This document shows, piece after piece, positions 23,282 to 30,900 of a stretch of DNA of 38,272 nucleotides. The position numbers and the translations under genes are program-made. Every line of letters begins with the position of its first letter. The stretch's first letter is position 1. The DNA comes from Streptomyces sp. PH10-H1 (GTDB lineage Bacteria; Actinomycetota; Actinomycetes; Streptomycetales; Streptomycetaceae). Below the pieces are notes generated by a model that saw only the letters and a list, made by a program, of their open reading frames with translations, did not search any database and was not told where the DNA came from. The stretch lies in contig NZ_JASISZ010000073.1 of NCBI RefSeq assembly GCF_030063355.1, positions 1 through 38,272 on the forward strand. The letters are read 5' to 3'.

Positions 23282-23890
23282 TCAGGTGGCGGCGGGCTCC
23301 CGACGGTCCGCCGCCACCTTCGCGGCATGTTCGACGACGGTGATCAGGACCTGCTTGGCGGAGGCGCGGTCCCGCGCGTCGCACATCACGACCGGCACAT
23401 GCGGGTCGAGGTCCAGCGCGTCACGCACCGTCTCGGTCGCGTGCTGGGTGGCACCGTCGAAGACGTTCACGGCCACCGTGAACGGGATGCCGCGCCGTTC
23501 GAAGTAGTCGACGGCCGCGAAGCAGTCCTCCAGGCGGCGGGTGTCGGCCAGCACGACCGCGCCCAGCGCGCCCTGTGCCAGCTCGTCCCACAGGAACCAG
23601 AAACGGTCCTGGCCGGGCGTGCCGAACAGGTAGAGCACCAGGTCCTCGCGGAGTGTGATCCGCCCGAAGTCCATGGCGACGGTGGTGGTGCTCTTGGCCT
23701 CGACGCCGTCGATGTCGTCCACCGGCCGGCCGGCCTCGCTGAGCAATTCCTCGGTGCGCAGCGGCCTGATCTCGCTGACCGCACCCACCAATGTCGTTTT
23801 GCCGACCCCGAAACCGCCCGCCACCAGCAGCTTGAGCGCTACCGGATCGGGGGCGGACCTGCGGCGTCGGTCAGAGCGCCCGAAGCCCAT
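23282..23890 (-). CDS. cvnD: Conservon GTPase CvnD (MglA/Ras-like)
   Basis: 202-residue small GTPase, last gene of the conservon. G1 loop GGFGVGKTTL with Lys31; the DxxG region is FGTPGQDRF (Gln94), which keeps the Ras-type glutamine; NVFDG takes the position of NKxD, an altered guanine motif common in CvnD proteins. It probably works at the membrane with CvnA, B and C in a heterotrimeric G-protein-like complex, the known model for Streptomyces conservons, which affect development and antibiotic onset. Its start overlaps cvnC by 20 bases, so it is translationally coupled. The last codons reach to 18 bases from glpK. Confidence 0.92.
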   Translation of the reverse strand: MGFGRSDRRRRSAPDPVALKLLVAGGFGVGKTTLVGAVSEIRPLRTEELLSEAGRPVDDIDGVEAKSTTTVAMDFGRITLREDLVLYLFGTPGQDRFWFLWDELAQGALGAVVLADTRRLEDCFAAVDYFERRGIPFTVAVNVFDGATQHATETVRDALDLDPHVPVVMCDARDRASAKQVLITVVEHAAKVAADRREPAAT

Positions 23891-24260
23891 TGATCACCTC
23901 TCGGAGAATGCTCTCGTCCGGCAGTTCCGCCGGAGGAACAGGCATGCTGACGTGGACGAGTTCCGCGTCCAGCAGGTCACCGACGAGCACGCGCACCACG
24001 CCCACCGGCAGATCGAGATCGGCCGCCAGCTCGGCGACCGAGGTCGCCTGGAGCTGGCAGCGCCCGACGATGTCGAGGTGTTCGGGTGACAGCGTCTTGT
24101 CGCCTTCTGCCGCACCGTCCTCGCCGTCCGGCTCGGTCATCACCAGGGCGATGAGGTCGAGCCTGCCCTCTGCGGCGTGGCTGGTACGGCCACGTGTCAT
24201 CGCGTACGGCCGCACCACCGGGCCGGCGGCGTCGTCGTACCAGCGGTCCTCTTCAGTCAT
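23871..24260 (-). CDS. cvnC: Conservon protein CvnC (DUF742)
   Basis: 129-residue DUF742 protein. Visible: VRPYAMTRGRTSHAAEGRLDLIALVM, then a winged-helix-like part with LSPEHLDIVGRCQLQATSVAELAADLDLPVGVVRVLVGDLLDAELVHV, ending PDESILREVINGLRAL, the usual DUF742 C-terminus. CvnC proteins accompany the histidine-kinase-like CvnA and the GTPase CvnD; their exact action is not settled. ATG 24260 lies 33 bases after the cvnB stop; that gap holds two copies of GTCACCCC. The 3' end overlaps cvnD. Confidence 0.92.
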   Translation of the reverse strand: MTEEDRWYDDAAGPVVRPYAMTRGRTSHAAEGRLDLIALVMTEPDGEDGAAEGDKTLSPEHLDIVGRCQLQATSVAELAADLDLPVGVVRVLVGDLLDAELVHVSMPVPPAELPDESILREVINGLRAL

Positions 24261-24293
24261 GTCACCCCGTCACCCCGTCCTGAGGCCATACCG

Positions 24294-24716
24294 TCAGCCG
24301 CTGAGTGTCGCGCCGCTGTCGGTGCGCGGCGCGGTGCCCAGGTGGGCGCCCACCCGCTTGACCAGCAGCGCCATTTCGTAAGCCACCTGCCCGACGTCGG
24401 AGTCGGCGTCGCTGAGCACCGCGAGACAGCTGCCGTCGCCCGCCGCGGTCACGAACAGGAAGGCGTCGTCCAGCTCCACCATGGTCTGCCGGACCGAGCC
24501 CGCCTCGAAGTGCCGTCCAACGCCCTTGGCCAGGCTGTGGAAGCCGGAGGCGACGGCGGCGAGGTGCTCGGAGTCCTCACGGGTCAGTCCGTCCGAGGCG
24601 CCGATCGCGAGGCCGTCGCCGGAGAGCACCAGTGCCTTGCGGATGCTGGCCACACGGGTGACCAGGTCGTCAAGGAGCCAGCTCAGCTCGCGTGTCGGGC
24701 TCGATGGTGCGGTCAT
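24294..24716 (-). CDS. cvnB: Conservon protein CvnB (Roadblock/LC7)
   Basis: 140-residue Roadblock/LC7-fold protein, the type that binds and regulates MglA-like GTPases. Typical segments are LSWLLDDLVTRVASIRKALVLSGDGLAIG, EDSEHLAAVASGFHSLAKGVGRHF and TVVELDDAFLFVTAAGDGSCLAVL-type strands (here RQTMVELDDAFLFVTAAGDG). ATG 24716 overlaps the cvnA stop (ATGA), so expression is coupled. It probably acts as activator or scaffold for CvnD. Confidence 0.93.
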   Translation of the reverse strand: MTAPSSPTRELSWLLDDLVTRVASIRKALVLSGDGLAIGASDGLTREDSEHLAAVASGFHSLAKGVGRHFEAGSVRQTMVELDDAFLFVTAAGDGSCLAVLSDADSDVGQVAYEMALLVKRVGAHLGTAPRTDSGATLSG

Positions 24717-27193
24717 CGACCGTTCCCCTCAGGAGTCGTTCTCGGTGCTGTGGATGCGTCGTCCGGGCCGTGCGGGCCGTGCTCGTCGTCCTCGAGGTCG
24801 TGCTCACGCCCGCGCTGCCAGCCGCGCTGCAGCGCGGCCATCCGGTCCCGCACCTCGTCGGCGGAGCGTTCCCTGGGCGCCTCCTTGCCGGGCCGCGTGG
24901 CGGTCCCGCCGTCCTGCGACGCGGATTCCACCCGCAGCTGCGGGGCGAGGTTCGCCTGGCGGACCCGCTTCGGCAGCGAGCCGGCCGCCGGTCCCGACGG
25001 CGCCGGCGGCTCGGCCGCCCGGGCCGCCGGCACGGTCGGCGGGGCGACCGCGCGGCCGCGGTCGGAGACCAGGACCGGGGCGGTACGGCGGCGGCGCGGC
25101 AGTGGCCCGGGTTCACCCGAACCAGGACCGGAGATGTCGGGGGCCGCGTCCGGAACCTGGACGTGCTCCTTGTGACCGTCGCTGCCGGCGACGTCGAGTC
25201 CCCACTGCCGGAAGGAGTGTTCGTGCCGCGACGATGGTTCCAGTTCGCTCTCCTCCGCTTCCAGAAGGGTGCCCATGCGGGTCGCACCGGTGTCCTCGCC
25301 GGTGTCGGTGAGCAGCGTGGCCGGGATCAGGACGACCGCCGTGGTGCCCCCGTACGGCGACAGACGCAGCGAGACGCGCACGCCGTGGCGCTGGGCGAGG
25401 CGGCTGACGACGAACAGACCGAGGCGGTCGGTGTCCGACAGCTCGAACTCGGGGGTCTCGGCGAGCCGCAGGTTCGCTTCCAGCAGCGCGTCGGGGGTCA
25501 GTCCGAGGCCGCGGTCGTCGATCTCCAGCACGAAGCCGTTGGCCACGTGCTCGCCGTGCACCCGGACCGCGGTGTGCGGGGGCGAGAACACGGCCGCGTT
25601 CTCGATGAGTTCGGCGACCAGGTGGGTCACATCGGCGACGGCGGAGCCGGCCACCGCCAGCCTTGGCAGCCTGCGGACCTCGATGCGCTCGTAGTCCTCG
25701 ACCTCGGCGACCGCCGCGCGCACCACGTCCATGAGCTGGATGGGCTTGCGCCACTGCCGCGAGGGCGCCGCGCCGGAGAGGATCACCAGGCCTTCGGCGT
25801 GCCGGCGCATACGGGTTGTCATGTGGTCGAGCCGGAAGAGGTCGGCGAGTTCCTCGGTGTCCTCGGTGCGCCGCTCCATGGCGTCGAGCAGGGTGAGCTG
25901 CCGGTGCAGCAGGACTTGGCTGCGGCGGGCGAGGTTGACGAAGACGTCGGAGACACCGCGCCGCATGTCGGACTGCCGGACGGCCGCCTCCACCGCGGCG
26001 CGCTGCAGGGTGTTGAGGGCCTTGCCGACCTGTCCGACCTCGTCGTCGCTGTACTCCAGGCGCGGCACCTCGGTCTCGACGTCGACCTTCTCGCCCGCCG
26101 CGAGGCGGCGCATGACGCGTGGCAGCCGGGTGCCGGAGACCTCCTGGGCCTCCTTGCGCAGTCCTGACAGGTCACGGATCAGGCTGCGGCCGATGCGCAC
26201 CGAGACGAACACCGAGGCGATGACGGCGATCAGGCCGAGACCGCCGGCGATGGCCGCCATGATGAGGAGCCTGAGGGCATACGGTTCCGCGCGCTTCTTG
26301 TGCAGGTCGCCCGCCTGGGTGTCCAACCGGTCGAGATCGCCCAGCGCGGTGGACGCGGCGCTCGGCCATGAGGCCCGGTCGGCGGCCCGCGGCGCGGCGG
26401 CGGCGCCCGCGGAAATGATGGAGTCCTCCGCGGTGCGCAGCGCCTTGCCGTTGGCGCCCCGCCAGAACTCGTCGAAGATCGAACGCTCGTCCTCGGGAAG
26501 GAGCTTCAGATTGTCGTCGTAGTAGTCCCGCTGCTCGGCGACGGCGAAGGTGAAGGTACGCATCTCCGCCTGGCTCATCCGGCCGGCGCTGATCGTCGCG
26601 GCCATCAGGGCGTCCTCGCGGCTGATCGCTTCGCGGGCCCGGGCGATCGTGATGAGGGCACGGCCCTGCTTGTCGATCTGTACGTTGTTCAGCGGGTTGA
26701 GCGAGTCGAGAAGGTCGTAACAGGGATCGACCATCTCGTTGTAGGCGCCGAAGGCGTCGATACGGGTGATGGTCTGGTTGTCGACCTTGCCGCGGAGCGC
26801 GGCGAGATCCTCGAACCCCCGCGTCACGGCGTCCAGTCGGATCCGGGCATCCCCGCTGAGATCACCGCGGGTGGCCGAATCGGACGCGTTGGAGCGCAGT
26901 TTGGCGAAGACCTTGTCGGTGGCCAGTTCCTGCTTGGCCAGCCCGCTCCTGAAGTCCGAGCGGCGGGTGTCGGCCAGATACAGGATGGCGGCACGCCGCT
27001 CCTGCTGCAGGGCCTGGACCGCGTCCTCGGTGGGATAGCCGACGTCGTTGACGATGCGTTCGATGCCCAGCAGACCCCAGACCTCGCGGCCGGTGAGTGT
27101 GGCGGCGAATGCCCAGATGGCTGTGAGGGACACCAGCGGAATCAGCAGCAGCGCCACGATCTTCCGGCGGATCGTCGTACCGCGAAAGCGCAT
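24713..27193 (-). CDS. cvnA: Conservon sensor CvnA (histidine-kinase-like, nitrate-sensing domain)
   Basis: 826-residue membrane protein. Order: TM helix 1 (about 10-31), a large extracellular helical NIT-type sensor region (about 50-310), TM helix 2 (about 310-336, MAAIAGGLGLIAVIASVFVSV), HAMP, a helical linker, then a histidine-kinase ATPase domain with HLVAELIENAAVFSPP (N box), DDRGLG (G1) and PYGGTTAVVLIP. The C-terminal 200 residues are disordered, rich in Pro, Arg and Glu. In CvnA proteins the ATPase may act in signalling to CvnD rather than in a two-component pair; no response regulator is adjacent. ATG 27193 has GGGGAGG directly upstream. First gene of cvnABCD; no cvnE (P450) follows. 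Confidence 0.92.
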   Translation of the reverse strand: MRFRGTTIRRKIVALLLIPLVSLTAIWAFAATLTGREVWGLLGIERIVNDVGYPTEDAVQALQQERRAAILYLADTRRSDFRSGLAKQELATDKVFAKLRSNASDSATRGDLSGDARIRLDAVTRGFEDLAALRGKVDNQTITRIDAFGAYNEMVDPCYDLLDSLNPLNNVQIDKQGRALITIARAREAISREDALMAATISAGRMSQAEMRTFTFAVAEQRDYYDDNLKLLPEDERSIFDEFWRGANGKALRTAEDSIISAGAAAAPRAADRASWPSAASTALGDLDRLDTQAGDLHKKRAEPYALRLLIMAAIAGGLGLIAVIASVFVSVRIGRSLIRDLSGLRKEAQEVSGTRLPRVMRRLAAGEKVDVETEVPRLEYSDDEVGQVGKALNTLQRAAVEAAVRQSDMRRGVSDVFVNLARRSQVLLHRQLTLLDAMERRTEDTEELADLFRLDHMTTRMRRHAEGLVILSGAAPSRQWRKPIQLMDVVRAAVAEVEDYERIEVRRLPRLAVAGSAVADVTHLVAELIENAAVFSPPHTAVRVHGEHVANGFVLEIDDRGLGLTPDALLEANLRLAETPEFELSDTDRLGLFVVSRLAQRHGVRVSLRLSPYGGTTAVVLIPATLLTDTGEDTGATRMGTLLEAEESELEPSSRHEHSFRQWGLDVAGSDGHKEHVQVPDAAPDISGPGSGEPGPLPRRRRTAPVLVSDRGRAVAPPTVPAARAAEPPAPSGPAAGSLPKRVRQANLAPQLRVESASQDGGTATRPGKEAPRERSADEVRDRMAALQRGWQRGREHDLEDDEHGPHGPDDASTAPRTTPEGNGR

Positions 27194-27315
27194 GGCCTCC
27201 CCAACGTCAGCCCCGTTCGGGGGGTGTTCGATCGCATGGAATCGGCGCGAGCCTACTACTGCCCCATAGGTAACTCGAAAGTCAGTCCGGCGGTCGGAGT
27301 ACGTCGGCCAGATTT

Positions 27316-27365
27316 CACGATGGCTCGTTTTCGGGTGTTATCCGGGCAACCCGGATGCCATCGTG
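27316..27365. other. Nested stem structure between cvnA and the small membrane gene
   Basis: An outer perfect 9-base stem, CACGATGGC (27316-27324) with GCCATCGTG (27357-27365), encloses an inner perfect 7-base stem, ATCCGGG (27340-27346) with CCCGGAT (27350-27356). The 3' strand is continuous, while the 5' strand has a 15-base bulge (27325-27339). Such nesting suggests a folded 5'-leader RNA or a double operator. Otherwise 27194-27429 holds only the divergent promoters. Confidence 0.6.
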
Positions 27366-27429
27366 GTGCGGGACACCCGGTTCGGGCGCGATGCACCGAT
27401 GCGGCGAGTGGCTGGAAAGGTACTGCGGA

Positions 27430-27855
27430 ATGGCGACGGGCATTTGCGGGCAGCCACTTCATATGGACTCAGAACGCCGCTCGATGTGGGTCGAAGATCC
27501 GGTCGGTACCCCGCGGATGCCCGATCCCGTCCGTGCCGCCGCCGTCCGCGCCGTACTGATCACGTCCGTGACGCTCATCGAAGCGGTCGTCACGGCTCTG
27601 CTGACCGTCGGCGGATCCTGGTTCTCCGCGCCCTCCATGATCTTTACCGTGGTCAGCACCATCGTGGCCACCTGGTCGGTGCTGGATGTGTGGGTGACCC
27701 GGCAGGTGTGGAACCAGCGCAACGGGGTGGTCTCCAGCCCGAGCAGCGCTGCCCGTGCCCTGCGCCGGGAGCGGCGCAGGGCACGTCGGACGGAGCGTGC
27801 CGCGGCGCGGGCGAAGCCGGGCCGGAACAAACCCCCATCGCTGTCGCGGGCCTGA
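27430..27855 (+). CDS. Small two-helix membrane protein, unknown function
   Basis: 141 residues from ATG 27430, preceded by GGAAAGG 9 bases upstream; other in-frame starts are 27355, 27391, 27463 and 27484. After a short Met/Arg-rich segment, two hydrophobic helices (AVLITSVTLIEAVVTALLTV and IFTVVSTIVATWSVLDVWV) are joined by a short loop, followed by WNQRNGVVSSPSSAARALRRERRR, a strongly basic cytosolic tail. No family is recognised. It is divergent from cvnA and convergent with the SMC-like gene. The basic tail may bind anionic lipids or nucleic acid, which is only inference. Confidence 0.65.
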   Translation: MATGICGQPLHMDSERRSMWVEDPVGTPRMPDPVRAAAVRAVLITSVTLIEAVVTALLTVGGSWFSAPSMIFTVVSTIVATWSVLDVWVTRQVWNQRNGVVSSPSSAARALRRERRRARRTERAAARAKPGRNKPPSLSRA

Positions 27856-27867
27856 ACCGGGCCCGGC

Positions 27868-27889
27868 CCTGACCATGTCCTGACCATGT
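27868..27889. repeat. Two tandem copies of an 11-bp unit
   Basis: CCTGACCATGT at 27868-27878 and 27879-27889, in the 71-base gap between the convergent small membrane gene and the SMC-like gene. It has no clear terminator shape. Confidence 0.7.
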
Positions 27890-27926
27890 CCGGAGCCGAG
27901 TCTGGCTTGATCCAGTCCTGGCCCGG

Positions 27927-30900
27927 CTACTGCGGCTGCGGCTGCTCCGACGGGCGGCGGAACATCCTGGTGGCGGTGATCTCGCCGTGCACCGTCTCGC
28001 TGCCGGGGTCCTGGACGGGAAGACCGGGCCGCAGGTGCTCCTCGACGCTGATGTACTTCAGCCCGGCGCGCAGGTCCGCGTCATTGCGCAACCTGACGAC
28101 CAGCGGGAACTCGGCCAGCGCCGTGGTGTCGAACAGCCCGGTGGTGTAGATCAGCTGAACGCCCAGCGCGTCGGCGACCGCGCGCTGCAGCTCCAGCAGA
28201 TACGTGGCGTTGGCCCGGCCGATGGGGTTGTCCAGGAACAGCGTGCCGGCGTGCCGGTGCCGGTCGCGGCCCCGGTCGTTGCTGCGCAGCGCCGCCATCG
28301 TGCAGTACAGCGCGATCGCGGCGGTGAGCAGCTGTCCCCCGGAGAACACATCGCCCATCTGACCCACCGGCACCCGCTCCGCGCGCAGCACCGCGTCCGG
28401 CTTGAGGATCTCCACGGAGATGCCCTTGGGCTGGAGCGCCGCCGCGACACCGCGCAGCAGCAGGGACATGCCGTCCCGGCGCAGGTCGGAGTTCTTACGG
28501 ACGGCGGAACTCGTCGCCTCGTCGATGACCTCGCCGAGCCGTTCGGTGAGCGCTGCGTGGTCCGGGTCCTCGAAGCGGATCCGCAAGAACTCCTGCCCGG
28601 ACCAGTCACCGAGGCCCTCGGGGAGGCGGGACAGCCGCTGGGCGGAGCGCAGCGTGGTGAGCGAGGACTCCACGAGGCCGCGCAGCCGGTCCACGATGCT
28701 GTCGCGGTTGCGCTCCAACTGCTGCATCTCGTCGGTCAGTACGCGCAGGCGGGGTGCGAACGCCACCGCCCAGGCGGCCGCGTGCTCGGGCAGTCCGGCT
28801 GCGGGCAGCTCACGGATCTGCTGCCGGGCCGGGGTCCTGACCTGCTCGAAACGGGCGGCGTTGGCATGGCGTACGAGGATGTCGGACGCCTCGCGGAGCT
28901 GCGATTCGGCCGCCGAGAGGTCGGTGGCGCAGCCGCGCTGGGCGCGCCGGACCTCGGCCGAGACGGTACGGGCCTCCTCCAGGGTGCCCGTGTAGGGCTC
29001 CGGCTCCGCGCCGGTCTCCTCCTGGGGCCCCGAACCCTGGGGCCCCGAACCGTCCCTGAGCAGGTCCCGCAGCAGCGCCGCCAGTTCGTCGAACCCGCCG
29101 GCCGCGTCCTCCGCCGCCCGGTGCGAGCGCACCAGGTCGGCGTGGTCGCCCCTGGCCTCCTCCAGTGCCTCGGTGCGCGCCGCGAGTTCACCGTTCGCGC
29201 CGCGCAGCAGCTCCTGGGCGTGCTCGGCGTCGCGCGGCAGCAGCTCGTCGGGCAGATCGGTGTGCGACTCCCCGGTGGCGGGGGCGAGCCGCTCGGATTC
29301 ACCGCGCAGCCGGCCCAGCTGCTCGCTGGCCGCCGAGGCGCGGGCCTCGATGGTCTGGACGAGCTGCTCGGCGCGGGCGGCCGCGGCCTGCCGGGACGGT
29401 CCGTCCGCGCCGTCCGGGCCCTCCAGGAGCTGGGCCGCGCGGCTGCGGACCTTGTTGGTCAGCCGCTGCAGTTCGGTCAGGGCCGAGCTCTCGGTGCTCT
29501 CCGCGCGGGCCTGCTCGGCCCGTAGATCGGCTCCCACCCCGACCTGCTCGTACAGCTGCGAGGCCGCGCGGTAGGCCTCCCGCAGCGCGGGGAGCGATTC
29601 GGTGGACGGCGGCGCGGCGTCCGGCGCCGGCTCTTCGGGCGCGCCCGCGATCTCGGACCGTTCCGAGCGCAGCACCCGCGCGGTGCGGCGGGCGTCGTCG
29701 GCGCCGCGCTGGGCCGCCCTGCGGTCCTCGTCGGCCGCTTGGGCCAGCGCGAGACAGGCTTCGGCGCGGGCCTCGGCCTCGGCCGCGTCCTCGGTCAGTT
29801 CGCGCGTCCTGCGCTGCCAGTTGGCCCGTTCCCGCAGCCGGTGCGCCAGACCGGCCAGCAGGTCGGCGCGGCGGCGGGCCTGCTGCGCGGCGTCCTGCCG
29901 TGCGTCCCGTTCCCTGGCCGCCTCGGCCGACACCTCGTCCGCCTCGGCCCGCCGGGCGCGCGCCTCGGCCAGCTCCCCGCGGGCCCCGGACGCGGCCTCC
30001 CTGGCCGCTTCCACGGCCGCCGCGAGTTCGGCGAGCTGCCCCTGCGGGCAGCCGCCCCGCCAGGACGCGAGCCGCGCGGCGAGCGTCCGGTCATGGCCGA
30101 GCCGTGCGGCGAACGCCCGGATCTCGGCCTCCCGGGCGCTGGCGCGGGTACGCAGCGCCTGGCGTTCACCGTCGGCCGCGAGCTCGTCGTGCATCGCCGG
30201 GTTCGGCGGTACGAGGAACACGTCGGACTCGGCGCCGGCCGCCGGCGTCGGCGCGAGAAGCGCCGCCGCGGTGCCCACCGCCACGGTCGAGCGCGGCAGC
30301 AGCGCCGCCTGCGCGAGGACCTCGCGGGCGCGCCGGTAGGTCTCCGGGTCGGTGACGACGACGCCGTCCACCAGCTCGGGGCGCGCCGACAGCACCGCGG
30401 TGTGGTCCGCGGGGTCTACGGCCTGCGCGAGATAGCGCCAGCCGGGCAACGCGGGGATGCCGTGCTCGCCCAGGTACTCGACGGTGGCGAGCACGTCGGG
30501 GCCGGGTGGCAGGAGGCCGCCGTCACCGAGCGCCGCCAGGATCCGCGCGTCGTCGGCGGCGGACGTGCGCAGGTCGAACAGCTGCCGCTCGGCGGCCGCG
30601 ACGGTGCCGTCCAGCAGCTCGCGCAGCGGCTCCGCGAACGCGTCCAGCTCCGCGGCGCTCAGCGGACCGGCGTCCGCCTTCCGTGCCGCGCCGGACGTCT
30701 CCTTCCCGCGGTGGTGCGCGGCCGGGCCGGGGGAGCCGGGGCGGCCCCCTTCCGCCGACCCGGAGCCACGGGGGCCGGGGATGGCGTCCTTGGCTGCCTC
30801 GGACTGGGCCTGGGCCGCCGGGAGGCCCGGGAGGCTGAGGAGTTCGGAGAGCCGGGGTTCCGCCGCGAGTGCCTCTGCGACGCGGAAGTCGGCGGAGTGG

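Noticed and set aside
27856..27926. A JetD/MksG nuclease gene after the SMC-like gene
   Set aside because: Only 71 non-coding bases, then a convergent two-helix membrane protein; no Toprim motif seen in the window.
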